NCBI GenBank assembly: GCA_018335035.1
Contig: JAGXKT010000014.1
Coordinates: forward strand, 1-53,954
DNA length: 53,954 nucleotides
From: Phycisphaerae bacterium
GTDB taxonomy: Bacteria > Planctomycetota > Phycisphaerae > SM23-33
Reading direction: 5' to 3'
A program made the translations under genes and the position numbers. The notes below the pieces were generated by a model that worked only from the letters and a program-made list of their open reading frames with translations, searched no databases and had not been told where the DNA came from. Shown one piece after another: positions 36,218 through 44,813 of the stretch. Each line of letters starts with the position of its first letter. The stretch's first letter is position 1.

Positions 36218-36329
36218 TTGTCGCGGGCAGGTTCGGGGAGTGATAATACAGACGCAGCTTATCGGACACGGAGGTCCCTCACGGTACATCTGGTATTGTT
36301 GGCAAAGGCGGACGCTTTACGCATATAGT
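36218..36329 (+). promoter_or_regulatory. two candidate promoters in the 193-base gap before a small gene
   Basis: TTGTCG (36218-36223) and GATAAT (36242-36247) are separated by 18 bases. TTGGCA (36299-36304) and TATAGT (36324-36329) are separated by 19 bases. Both are closer to the sigma-70 consensus than most sites in this GC-rich window, and both point at the small gene starting at 36362. Confidence 0.5.
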
Positions 36330-36361
36330 TTTGTAGTAGCCGTTGGAAGCGAGGTAGGACA

Positions 36362-36544
36362 GTGCGAGGGTTTCGTCCGAGCCGCTACGGCGAATACGAG
36401 GAGTCGGAGGACATCCGGCAAACCAAGGAGAGCCGGCTGCGCACGTATGCCAGACGCGCGCGCAGCGGACTGCCGCTGTTCGATGACGCAAGCTTCGCCG
36501 AGCGAGGAATGAACTACGCACGCCAGGGCCTCCGACAGGCCTGA
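36362..36544 (+). CDS. small basic protein of unknown function
   Basis: The 60-residue frame starts with GTG and encodes FRPSRYGEYEESEDIRQTKE followed by RLRTYARRARSGLPLFD. Codon use (high GC at third positions) and two consensus-like promoters upstream favour a real gene. I do not recognise the family. The RLxxYARRAxxGLPLF segment looks like a short amphipathic helix ending in a hydrophobic patch, possibly a binding peptide. It stops just before the hairpin array upstream of ispE. Confidence 0.5.
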   Translation: MRGFRPSRYGEYEESEDIRQTKESRLRTYARRARSGLPLFDDASFAERGMNYARQGLRQA

Positions 36545-36560
36545 GCCGCTTGGCGGCACC

Positions 36561-36664
36561 GCGGAAGCGGGACGCTTCCGCGAACGGGCTTGTGGGGCCG
36601 GGCGCGTCGCTTCAGGGGTGCGCTGAAGCAGGCACACTTGCTGTGCGCCGCCTTGCGGCGCACA
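36561..36664 (+). repeat. array of three hairpins upstream of ispE
   Basis: GCGGAAGCG-GGA-CGCTTCCGC (36561-36581, 9-bp stem), GCTTCAG-7-CTGAAGC (36609-36629) and TGTGCGCCGC-CTT-GCGGCGCACA (36642-36664, 10-bp stem) follow one another. All stems are perfect. They could terminate transcription from the small gene or structure the ispE leader. Confidence 0.7.
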
Positions 36665-36745
36665 CTGGGCCCCATGGCCGATCCCGACCGCACGCTGAGC
36701 GTTCTGCCCGCCCGCCGCCGCATGGAGACCCCCGCTGACGGCGCG

Positions 36746-37591
36746 ATGCGGCTCCATGCGCCGGCCAAGATCAACCTCGATCTCCACGTCGCCCCGCGCG
36801 GCGCCGATGGCTTTCATCCGATCGATTCGCTGGTGGCGAAGGTCACGCTGTACGACGAGATCGCGCTTACCCCGCGCGACGACGGGCGGATGACGCTCGC
36901 CGTTGACGGCGCTGACTGCGGCCCGGATGAGCGCAATTTGGCCTATCGCGCCGCGGCGCGGTTACAGGCCCGCGCGGACGCCGCGGGTGGCGCGGACATC
37001 CGCCTGACCAAGCGCATTCCGCCCGGAAGCGGGCTGGGCGGCGGGTCGTCCGACGCGGCCGCCGTGCTGGAAGGCCTCAATGCGCTGTGGACGCTGGGCT
37101 TGTCGCGTGCGGCGCTGGCCGAGCTGGGCAGCGCGCTGGGCAGCGACGTGCCGCTGTTTCTGGGCGGTCCGGCCAGCCGCATCACGGGGCGCGGCGAGCG
37201 TGTGGAACCGATTGCTCTGGGCGAGTTTCTGGTCATACTGATCCTGCCGTCGCTGCAGTGTGCGACGGGCGAGGTATACCGCGCATTCGACGACGCCCCC
37301 CGCGCCACGACGCGCGCGGTGGCGCCGGCGACGCTGGCCGAGACCCGGCCATCGCAGTGGCGCGGCACGCTGAGCAATGACCTGGCCCCCGCGGCCGAGG
37401 GGGTCTGTCCGGAGCTGGAGCGGCTCCGGACGGCGCTGTCAGCCCGCGTGGGCCGGCCGGTGCACGTTTCGGGCAGCGGGGCCGCCTTGTTCGTGCTGTG
37501 CGATGATGCAAACGAGGCGCGCACCGTTCTGGACGCATTGCCCGATGATATCGCCGCGCGCAGCCGGCTCGTGCGGCGGAATCCATGGTAG
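36746..37591 (+). CDS. ispE: 4-diphosphocytidyl-2-C-methyl-D-erythritol kinase
   Basis: The 281-residue GHMP kinase phosphorylates the 2-hydroxyl of CDP-methylerythritol in the MEP isoprenoid pathway. It shows APAKINLDLHV at the start (substrate Lys), the phosphate loop PPGSGLGGGSSDAA with the conserved Asp in LGSDVPLFL, and the C-terminal VHVSGSGAALFVL. I set the start at the ATG 36746, where family homology begins; ATGs at 36722 and 36674 are in frame. None has a good ribosome binding site, perhaps because the hairpin array occupies the leader. It converges on the aroDE gene over a 91-base gap without a recognisable terminator. Confidence 0.93.
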   Translation: MRLHAPAKINLDLHVAPRGADGFHPIDSLVAKVTLYDEIALTPRDDGRMTLAVDGADCGPDERNLAYRAAARLQARADAAGGADIRLTKRIPPGSGLGGGSSDAAAVLEGLNALWTLGLSRAALAELGSALGSDVPLFLGGPASRITGRGERVEPIALGEFLVILILPSLQCATGEVYRAFDDAPRATTRAVAPATLAETRPSQWRGTLSNDLAPAAEGVCPELERLRTALSARVGRPVHVSGSGAALFVLCDDANEARTVLDALPDDIAARSRLVRRNPW

Positions 37592-37682
37592 TGGCGCAAT
37601 CAGCGGTCAGCAAAGAACACGAGCAGGCATGGAGGGGATGTCAGCAGATACCCTTTGAACCTCCGTTTTGTCGTACGCGGCT

Positions 37683-39227
37683 TCAGGACGCGGCGAGGCG
37701 GTCGAGAACGACCTGCCGCATCACGTCGCGGGGGGCGGGGGTAGGCAGCCAGCATTCGAACTGTGCGGCGGCCTGGTTGACGAACATCTCCACGCCGGAG
37801 ACGGTTCGGCAACCCGCTGCCCGCGCCTCGCGCAACAGGCGTGTCTCGATGGGGGTGTAGATGGTGTCGAACACGACCTCTGCGCCGGTCGGCAGGCGCG
37901 GCAGGGGGGTGGCGTCCGGCTCGGGATGCATGCCCAGCGGCGTGCAGTTGATGACGATCTCGGCGTGGGCGGTCGCGGCGTCTTCCAGGGCGCCGTGGGC
38001 CAGAGAGAACTCCGCCGCCAGGCGATGGGCCCGCTGCACGGTGCGGTTGTAGATGGTCACGGTCGCGCCGTAGTGGGCCAGCGCCGCGACGATCGCGCGC
38101 GACACGCCGCCGGCGCCGAGGACAGCCACGGATCGTCCCGCCAGGTCGTCGCGCGTGATTGCCATCGCGCCGCAGAGGGCGTCAAGCGCGGCGGCGTAAT
38201 CGGTGTTCGTTCCGTGCAGTTCGCCGTCGTCGTCGAAGGTGATGGTATTGACCGCCCCGATTTGCACGGTCAGTTCGTCGCAGCGCGACGGGCCCACGTA
38301 GGCCAGGGCGTGTTCCTTGTGCGGCAGCGTCACGCTCAGCCCGCGCCAGTCCAGCCACGGACGGGCGCGAATCGCGTCCAGCGTGGCGCTGAAGCACGTC
38401 GCGCCGGCGCGGACCAACAACGGGACGTACACGCCGTTGTGCCCCGTCGCCTCGAAAGCGGCATTGTGAATGTCCGGGCTCATCGAGTGGCTCACGGGGA
38501 AGCCGATCACGCCGTAGACGCTCGTGTCCGCCTGCAGCGCATCCCAGCGGAAGCGATGGCGCAACTCCGCGAGTGTGGGTTGTCCCGGCGCGGACTCGGC
38601 CCCGGCGGCCAGCGACGCAAACGTGCCGAACGCGCCGAATTTGCGCGCCAGGATGCGACTGGCCAGCCCGGCCTCCCCCATCGCCAGGGCGATTGTCGGC
38701 CTGCGCCCGCGCTGCAGCAGGTCCAGGGCGACGAAGGCGTCCGCACAGACGCCGGCGGCGAAGGCGACCTTGCTGACGGCCGCCGGGGAGGCCTCGAGCT
38801 GCGTGAGGATCTCGTCCAGACGCTCCGGGCGGCGCGCGAAGTCGTGATGACTGCGGATGGTTTGCTGCGCCGGCGCCGGCGGGGTGTCGACGTCGTCCTC
38901 GACGTCCACGAACGTTGCGCCGAGGTCGGCGGCCTGGCGGAGGATCGCCAGTCGCTGCTGTTCGTCCCCGGCGAAGCGTCCGCCCTGGCGTGTGGGGCGG
39001 TTCGTGACAACCACCGTCAGCGGCGGCGCGTCCAGCAGTGTGTGCAGCGCCGCCGGGTCCGGCGGGGCGTTGAGGAGGTCCAGCCGGCATTCGACGGCGT
39101 CAGCGCCTTCGCGTGCGGCCGCGTCCATCTGCTGCCGCATCTGCCCGACATCCCCGCCCGTCAGGGCGCAAATCAGGCGCGTCTTGTGATTGCAATCATT
39201 CATAACGACCGAGTCGGCAGGCGCCAT
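37683..39227 (-). CDS. aroDE: bifunctional 3-dehydroquinate dehydratase / shikimate dehydrogenase
   Basis: The 514-residue fusion catalyses steps three and four of the shikimate pathway. Residues about 10-225 are a type I dehydroquinase: CRLDLLN, the catalytic His in RSHHDF and the Schiff-base Lys in VSKVAF. Residues about 240-514 are shikimate dehydrogenase: YGVIGFPVSHSMSPDIHNA, the catalytic Lys in LSVTLPHKE, NTDYAAA and the NADP loop GAGGVSRAI. The same arrangement is known from plants and some bacteria such as Chlamydia. ATG 39227 lies six bases after the upstream stop; ATG 39203 is an alternative. It is probably co-transcribed with the preceding exported-protein gene. Confidence 0.95.
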   Translation of the reverse strand: MAPADSVVMNDCNHKTRLICALTGGDVGQMRQQMDAAAREGADAVECRLDLLNAPPDPAALHTLLDAPPLTVVVTNRPTRQGGRFAGDEQQRLAILRQAADLGATFVDVEDDVDTPPAPAQQTIRSHHDFARRPERLDEILTQLEASPAAVSKVAFAAGVCADAFVALDLLQRGRRPTIALAMGEAGLASRILARKFGAFGTFASLAAGAESAPGQPTLAELRHRFRWDALQADTSVYGVIGFPVSHSMSPDIHNAAFEATGHNGVYVPLLVRAGATCFSATLDAIRARPWLDWRGLSVTLPHKEHALAYVGPSRCDELTVQIGAVNTITFDDDGELHGTNTDYAAALDALCGAMAITRDDLAGRSVAVLGAGGVSRAIVAALAHYGATVTIYNRTVQRAHRLAAEFSLAHGALEDAATAHAEIVINCTPLGMHPEPDATPLPRLPTGAEVVFDTIYTPIETRLLREARAAGCRTVSGVEMFVNQAAAQFECWLPTPAPRDVMRQVVLDRLAAS

Positions 39228-39233
39228 CCGTGT

Positions 39234-40214
39234 CTAGCGCTTGCGGCGCTGCTCCATCTGTTTGAGTACCTTCTTGACCTCTTCTTCGGTCGGCACGTTC
39301 AAGGCCGGCCGGCCCGCCTTGGGCGCCAAGATGTTGAGAGTCTCCAGCAGGCGAATGCCCGGGTGTTCCTGTCTGTGTCCGCGGGTGTACGTGCTGGGTC
39401 CCGTGACGTTCACGTACGGCTCGGTGTAATCCTTGTATTGCATGCGAACGTAGCGGAGTTCCATGGCCAGCGGTTTGATCGCGTCGTAGTACACCTGAGC
39501 CCGCTCCTTGGGCAGTTCGGGGATTTCGGCCTTCAGGGCCTCCAGCAGGGCGAAGAAGCTTTGACGCTCGTGGTGCTGTTGCTGGCGGAGCAGATCGACG
39601 AATTGCCGGTCGTACCGTGTCTCATCGGCGTAGAGCATCAGCTTGCCGATGGTGCGAATGAGTCGGGCCGACGCCGCATTATGCCGCGCGATTTTCCAGT
39701 CGGTATCGAGCTTCTGACGGCGGCGCTGTTCGATGTGCGTGATGCGGGCCATCATCCTTTCGTCCGATGTTTCGCCTTCGTCGGGTAGCTTCAAGCGCTC
39801 GTAGTAGGCCTCGTCGTGCTTCGGGAACGGACGCGTGCGGCACGCCCTCAGCAGCCCCTGCAGGCGCGGCATCACCGCCGCGATGACCTCCGCCTTGGCG
39901 CGCAGCAGTGGTTCGAGGAGTTTATCGGCCACGTACAGGTTGACCGGCGGCATGCGGTTCGCGGTCAGATGACGTTGCAGGGCGGGGACGGAATCCGCGT
40001 CGTACACTACCTGCTCAAGGTCCGTAGCGACCGACGGGTCTTCGCCCTTGCCGGCAAGCCAGCGTTGGGCGTTGGTCTCGATGCGTTCGACGAGCGTGTC
40101 CAGTCGGTTCGCGCCGCTGGGCTTGTCCGTGGTGCTCGCTTCGTCGATCTGCGCCGTCGCCGCTGTCGCCGGCAGCGCCATTGCCGCGATCCAAACCGCA
40201 TATGCCTTGGTCAT
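39234..40214 (-). CDS. exported helical protein of unknown function
   Basis: I do not recognise this 326-residue protein. It has a signal peptide (residues 1-22, ending ATAATAQ) and then mostly charged helical sequence rich in Arg, Glu and Leu. The segment KLDTDWKIARHNAASARLIRT-like is followed by a Gln/His-rich stretch (LRQQQHHERQSF). The C-terminal part contains YVNVTGPSTYTRGHRQEH and a basic end (EEEVKKVLKQMEQRRKR). GAGGAGG precedes the ATG at 40212-40214, and a TATGAT box lies 37 bases upstream. It shares a promoter region with the divergent S55 peptidase gene and is followed six bases later by aroDE. Confidence 0.6.
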   Translation of the reverse strand: MTKAYAVWIAAMALPATAATAQIDEASTTDKPSGANRLDTLVERIETNAQRWLAGKGEDPSVATDLEQVVYDADSVPALQRHLTANRMPPVNLYVADKLLEPLLRAKAEVIAAVMPRLQGLLRACRTRPFPKHDEAYYERLKLPDEGETSDERMMARITHIEQRRRQKLDTDWKIARHNAASARLIRTIGKLMLYADETRYDRQFVDLLRQQQHHERQSFFALLEALKAEIPELPKERAQVYYDAIKPLAMELRYVRMQYKDYTEPYVNVTGPSTYTRGHRQEHPGIRLLETLNILAPKAGRPALNVPTEEEVKKVLKQMEQRRKR

Positions 40215-40250
40215 GGCGGCCTCCTCGACTGTGTCTGCAGGTCCTGCGCC

Positions 40251-40346
40251 ATCATACCAAAGTGCCGAACCGTCCACACGGGCGGTTTTCCGTTGCCCCA
40301 AGGCGTTGGCATTTCGCTTGTTCGCGCGTCGCACGCGGCGTAGCAT
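40251..40346. promoter_or_regulatory. divergent promoter boxes
   Basis: The minus strand has TTTGGTATGATGG (TATGAT at 40251-40256) before the exported-protein gene. The plus strand has CGTAGCATGAC (TAGCAT at 40341-40346), 33 bases before the S55 peptidase ATG. Confidence 0.4.
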
Positions 40347-40378
40347 GACGGTTCCGTGCAGACCTGGTGGAGACGTTC

Positions 40379-42349
40379 ATGCAGCGCTACGGTGCCATTG
40401 TGGGTGTATGCCTTCTGATCGCGACGGCATACGCCGTCGCCGCCGACGCGGCGGAAGGCCATTCCGACGACACGGCGCTGGCGGCCGCACGCCGCTACGT
40501 GCGACAGTCGGACCGGTATCTCGATCACGCCCGGCTCAAGCGGGGCATGACCGGTTACGGCCTGACGGTGATGAGCGGGACTATGCCGGACCGCTTCGAC
40601 GTGGAGATCGTCTCCGTAATGCACGACTGGGGGCCGCACCAGGACGTCATCCTCGCCCGCTTGAGCGGGACGTGCGGGGGCGTGGATCTGGCCGAAAGTG
40701 GTGTGATCTCCGGCATGAGCGGCTCGCCCGTCTACATCCGCGATCCGCGCGACGGGGTCGACAAGATCATCGGTGCCGTTGCCTACGGATGGAACGCTCA
40801 GAACAAGCCGCAATGCGGCATCCAGCCGATCGCGCAGATGCTAGCCGCCGCACGGGGCGCTGACGAGCGCCAGCGACCGGGTGACCGTCTCGCTGCCGCC
40901 GGGGGCCCGGGGCGCGATGGTCAGGCCGAGTGGCTGGACGTGCTGCTGAGCCCGCGCAAGCGGGACTTCGCGGCCTGGCATTGCGCCCGCGCCGGGACGA
41001 ACGATGCCCCGTCGGCGGCCGGACGCCGGCTGGTGCCGTTGCGTACGCCGCTGCTCGTGTCCAATGTGCCGCCGGAGGCGATGGGCGATGTGCGAGGGGT
41101 GCTGGCGCCGCTGGGGCTGGTTCCGCTGGCCAGCGGAGCGATCGGCGAGGCGGATCGCCGCGCCGTCGGCGACGTGGACCTGCGCCCGGGCGGGGCGCTG
41201 GCTGTTACGCTGGTCACCGGCGACGCGGACTGGGTGGCCGTCGGCACGGTTACCGACGTCGTCGACGGGCGGGTGTTGGGGTTCGGGCACGCCTTCCAGG
41301 GGGACGGAGCGGTCGCGCTGCCCATGGGCCCGGGGTACGTGCATACCGTCGTATCGAGCTTGCTGGGCAGCTTCAAGCTTGGCTCGACGATTCGCATCAA
41401 CGGGACGATTGACCGCGATGAGATCACCGGAGTCGCGGGGCGCCTCGGGCCGAGGCCGTCCCTCGTGCCTCTGCGCGTTGCCGTCAATTGGACGGCGACC
41501 GGACGCAAACAGACTTACACATTCAACCTCTGCCGCCACCGGCTTCTGACGGTGGCGATGGCGCGGCTGTTGATCCAGGGCGTTGCCCGCGGCTGGCATG
41601 CCCTGCCGCCGCAGCACACGGTGGACTACACCGCCGAGGTACGCTTCGCCGATCTGCCCGCGTATCGGGTGGACAATATCGCCAGCGGGGAGAACATCAC
41701 CGAGCTGGTCAGCGACGTGTCGCGCCCCCTGGTGGCGATGCTGGACAATCCGCTGGGTCCCCCGGCGACATTGGAGCGAATCGACGTGGAGATGACGATC
41801 CGCCCGACCAGCCGGCTGGCCGTGCTGCGGGAGCTTCGCCTGGACGCGGATACGTACCGTCCCGGCGAGACGGTCACCGGCGAGGTGGTTTTCCGGCCGT
41901 TCCGCGGGCGGCGCAAGGCGATGCCCGTGCGCTTCGAGTTGCCCGCCGAGCTGCCCGAAGGGGCCTACACGTTGACGGCGATGGACTACCTCGAGGCGTT
42001 GGTGACGCAGCAGGCCCAGCGCCCCCATGAGTATGCCCCCGAAACGCCGGCTGAGTTGTTCGCGGCGCTGCAGCGTGTCGTCGGCACGCGGGCCGACAAG
42101 TTGTACCTGCACATGCCCCTTCCCGAGGGCGGGCTGGCGCTGGACAAGCGCGAGTTGCCGTCCCTGCCGGCCAGCAAGGCGCGGGTCATCGTCCGCGCTC
42201 GGCCGCTCCAGACGCACGTGTTCCGCAAAGCGCTGCTGCGGACGGTTCAGACCCGTTACGACATTGACGGGGCGGTCTCGGCGAGCTTCCGCGTGCGCAA
42301 ACGCCCGCACGAGACCCGCCTGCGACGAATGAAGGATCAGACGCGATGA
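40379..42349 (+). CDS. exported SpoIVB-type S55 peptidase domain protein
   Basis: The 656-residue protein has a signal peptide (residues 1-21). An S55 (SpoIVB) peptidase-like domain follows (about 40-320): LKRGMTGYGLTVMSGTMPDRF, the GVISGMSGSPVYI turn and GRVLGFGHAFQGDGAVALPMG. In SpoIVB the serine peptidase domain cleaves a regulator during sporulation; here the domain is probably an envelope protease or scaffold. The C-terminal half holds beta-rich segments (RLDADTYRPGETVTGEVVFRP). ATG 40379 follows GGTGGAG. The stop overlaps the next start in ATGA, so the two products are made together and may interact. Confidence 0.8.
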   Translation: MQRYGAIVGVCLLIATAYAVAADAAEGHSDDTALAAARRYVRQSDRYLDHARLKRGMTGYGLTVMSGTMPDRFDVEIVSVMHDWGPHQDVILARLSGTCGGVDLAESGVISGMSGSPVYIRDPRDGVDKIIGAVAYGWNAQNKPQCGIQPIAQMLAAARGADERQRPGDRLAAAGGPGRDGQAEWLDVLLSPRKRDFAAWHCARAGTNDAPSAAGRRLVPLRTPLLVSNVPPEAMGDVRGVLAPLGLVPLASGAIGEADRRAVGDVDLRPGGALAVTLVTGDADWVAVGTVTDVVDGRVLGFGHAFQGDGAVALPMGPGYVHTVVSSLLGSFKLGSTIRINGTIDRDEITGVAGRLGPRPSLVPLRVAVNWTATGRKQTYTFNLCRHRLLTVAMARLLIQGVARGWHALPPQHTVDYTAEVRFADLPAYRVDNIASGENITELVSDVSRPLVAMLDNPLGPPATLERIDVEMTIRPTSRLAVLRELRLDADTYRPGETVTGEVVFRPFRGRRKAMPVRFELPAELPEGAYTLTAMDYLEALVTQQAQRPHEYAPETPAELFAALQRVVGTRADKLYLHMPLPEGGLALDKRELPSLPASKARVIVRARPLQTHVFRKALLRTVQTRYDIDGAVSASFRVRKRPHETRLRRMKDQTR

Positions 42350-44685
42350 AACGATGGTGCTGGGTGTGGGCAACGTTGGGCATGGTATGCGGGACCGTTC
42401 TGGGCGTCTCGCCGCAGCAGTGGCAGCATACGACGGCAGCCGATTTCGCCGAGGGCGAACTGAACGCCGTTATGGCCACGTCGCGCGGCGAGTTGCGGCT
42501 TGCGCCGCGATTGGAGGTGTTGCTGCCGGCTGAGGACGCGCCGCCTGCGGTCGCGGCCGTTGCCGCCGGACCCGACGCGCTCTACGCCGGCGCGGGCACC
42601 TGTACCAAGGTCTATCGTGTCACCGACGGCGAGGCGGCGCTGCTCGCCGAGCCGCCCGGAACGATGATCGGCACGCTGCTGTGGACGGATGGGGGGGTGC
42701 TGGCGGGCACCTGCGGCGATCAGGCGGGCGTCTACCGCATCGACCGTGAGGGAGACGTCACCGAGCTCTGGCGCGACGAGAGCGTCCTGTACGTCTGGGC
42801 GATTGTGCCGCGTGCCGACGGCGGGCTTTACGCCGCCACGGGCCCGGAGGGCAAGGTCTTCGCCATTAATGCCGCAGGGCGCGGAAGCACGGTGTACGCG
42901 GCCGGCGAATTGGCGGACAACGTGCTGTGCCTTGTTGCCGGCGACAACGGGCTGCTTTACGCCGGGACGGACACGAACGGCTTGGTTGTGGCGATCGATC
43001 CGGCCAAGAAAAGCGGGCGCGTCGTTCTGGATGCCGACGAGGACGAGGTCGCCGCGCTGGTGCCCGCCGGCGCCGGCGGGCTCTACGCCGCGACGTCGGA
43101 CGCGGCCAAGGTGGATGCCGCGCCGCGCCCCGACAGGCCTTACGAGACGTCGCCGGACGGTGATATGCCGCCGGGGCCGCCCGAAGCCCCGCCGGTAGCC
43201 GCCCCGAGCAGCCGCAGCGCGGACGCCGGCGAAGCGCCGCAGCCGCGCGCTCCGTCGCCGGCCGACCCTGAAGACCGGGCCCACACTGCCGACGCCGACG
43301 AGGCGGCGGCGGACTCATCCCCGGACGGTGACGTCGATGACGATGTGTCAGCCGAGTCGCCGCGCCTCGGTCCCCCGACCACGGCGCCGGCCGAGCGATC
43401 CGACGTGCCGTTGCGCCCGCCGGCGCGCGTGATGCGCGGCGGCGCGCCCGGCTCGCAAGGCAACGCCGTCTATTACATTCACGCCGACGGACTGGTCGAG
43501 ACGGTCTTTCGCCGGCCGGTCGTGATTCTGGCGATGATCCGCCTGGACGACCGCCTGCTGTTGGGGACGGGCGACAAGGGACAGATCTTCGCCGTGACGC
43601 CCGCCGGGGACGAAGTGGCGCAACTGGCCGACACCGACGCCGCCCAGGTGACGGCCCTGGCGGCGGGGTCCGACGGACAGGCATACTTCGCGACGGCCAA
43701 CCGCGGGTCGCTGGGGCGCATCGCGCCCGAGATCGCCGAGGCCGGCACGTTCACCTCGCCGGTGCTGGATGCCGAACAGCTCGCACGCTGGGGCACGGTT
43801 CGCGTTCGGCACGCGATCAGCGACGGGAGCACGCTGACGGTCGCGACGCGCAGCGGGAACGTCGCCGAGCCGGACGAGCGAACCTGGAGCGACTGGTCCG
43901 TCCCTCGCCCCGTCAAAGATGAGTTCGTCGCGATCGCCAGCCCGGCTGCGCGGTTTCTGCAGTACCGCCTGTCGCTCAAGGCCGGAAAGGGCGCCGGGCC
44001 GATGGTCCGTGGCGTCGAGTTGCTCTACCAGGTAGGCAACCTGGCGCCGGCGGTGGCCTCCGTGGTCGTGCAGGCCTCGTCGGGCCCCGACGACAACGGA
44101 CCGGGCTCCGACGGCGGCGGCGCCACGGCGCCGCGGGTCTTCCGCGTGGTGCAGATCGAGGCCACCGACGCCAACGGCGATACGCTCGAATACGCCGTTC
44201 ACTTCCGTCGGGCGGGGACTGATCGGTGGATCAAGGCGGCCGACGAGTTGACCCGGGCGCAGTACGTCTGGGACAGTCGCACCGTTCCCGACGGGCAGTA
44301 CGAGATGCGCGTCACGGCGTCGGACGCGCCGGCCAACACGCCGGCGGCGGCGTTGAGTTCGGCACGGATCTCCGAGCGGTTCGAGGTGGACAATACGCGC
44401 CCGGTGATCGGGCAGTTGGCGGCGCGCGTCGCTGACGGCACGGTGACGGTTCGCGGGCGCGTGCAGGATGCGTCCAGCCGGCTGACGGCGCTGCACTACG
44501 CGGTCGACAGCGCGTCCGAGTGGATGCTGCTCGCCCCGGCCGACGGTATCTGCGACGATGCCGACGAGACGTTTACTTTCGAGTTGACGGACCTGGAGCC
44601 CGGCCTGCACCGCATCGCCGTTCGCGGCGCCGACCTTTACGGCAACGTGACCCACGGTACGGTCGCTGTGACCATTGACGAGTAG
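42346..44685 (+). CDS. exported beta-propeller protein with acidic linker
   Basis: The 779-residue protein starts with a signal peptide (residues 1-22). Repeats of GGLYAATGPEGKVFAI type (GLLYAGTDTNGLVVAI, RLLLGTGDKGQIFAVTP) form a beta-propeller at about 40-270 and 365-465. A 100-residue Pro/Ala/Asp-rich linker interrupts it (about 265-365). The C-terminal 250 residues carry beta-sandwich segments (WSDWSVPRP, DANGDTLEYAVHFRRAG, NTRPVIGQL, DLEPGLHRIAVRGADLYGN) like Fn3/Ig modules. Its start codon overlaps the S55 peptidase stop. It is probably extracellular or outer-envelope; ligand unknown. Confidence 0.75.
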   Translation: MKRWCWVWATLGMVCGTVLGVSPQQWQHTTAADFAEGELNAVMATSRGELRLAPRLEVLLPAEDAPPAVAAVAAGPDALYAGAGTCTKVYRVTDGEAALLAEPPGTMIGTLLWTDGGVLAGTCGDQAGVYRIDREGDVTELWRDESVLYVWAIVPRADGGLYAATGPEGKVFAINAAGRGSTVYAAGELADNVLCLVAGDNGLLYAGTDTNGLVVAIDPAKKSGRVVLDADEDEVAALVPAGAGGLYAATSDAAKVDAAPRPDRPYETSPDGDMPPGPPEAPPVAAPSSRSADAGEAPQPRAPSPADPEDRAHTADADEAAADSSPDGDVDDDVSAESPRLGPPTTAPAERSDVPLRPPARVMRGGAPGSQGNAVYYIHADGLVETVFRRPVVILAMIRLDDRLLLGTGDKGQIFAVTPAGDEVAQLADTDAAQVTALAAGSDGQAYFATANRGSLGRIAPEIAEAGTFTSPVLDAEQLARWGTVRVRHAISDGSTLTVATRSGNVAEPDERTWSDWSVPRPVKDEFVAIASPAARFLQYRLSLKAGKGAGPMVRGVELLYQVGNLAPAVASVVVQASSGPDDNGPGSDGGGATAPRVFRVVQIEATDANGDTLEYAVHFRRAGTDRWIKAADELTRAQYVWDSRTVPDGQYEMRVTASDAPANTPAAALSSARISERFEVDNTRPVIGQLAARVADGTVTVRGRVQDASSRLTALHYAVDSASEWMLLAPADGICDDADETFTFELTDLEPGLHRIAVRGADLYGNVTHGTVAVTIDE

Positions 44686-44771
44686 ATGAGGGCGGCAGGG
44701 CTCCGGCGCCGCACAGGCGCCGCCTCGCTGCACCGTCGTGCGCGGGCGTTGCGGTCCCCGGGGGGCTCTGG

Positions 44772-44777
44772 TACCAT
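44772..44777 (+). promoter_or_regulatory. putative -10 element (TACCAT) for isocitrate dehydrogenase
   Basis: TGGTACCATCTG lies 37 bases before the ATG at 44814, in a 128-base gap that otherwise shows no repeats or terminator. Confidence 0.35.
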
Positions 44778-44813
44778 CTGCCGCTCTTGTGCACCCCTGA
44801 TTGAGGACTGTCC

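Noticed and set aside
36169-36361. Riboswitch or structured RNA in the gap before the 60-residue gene
   Set aside because: I could not recognise a conserved aptamer core; two promoter-like hexamer pairs explain the region better.
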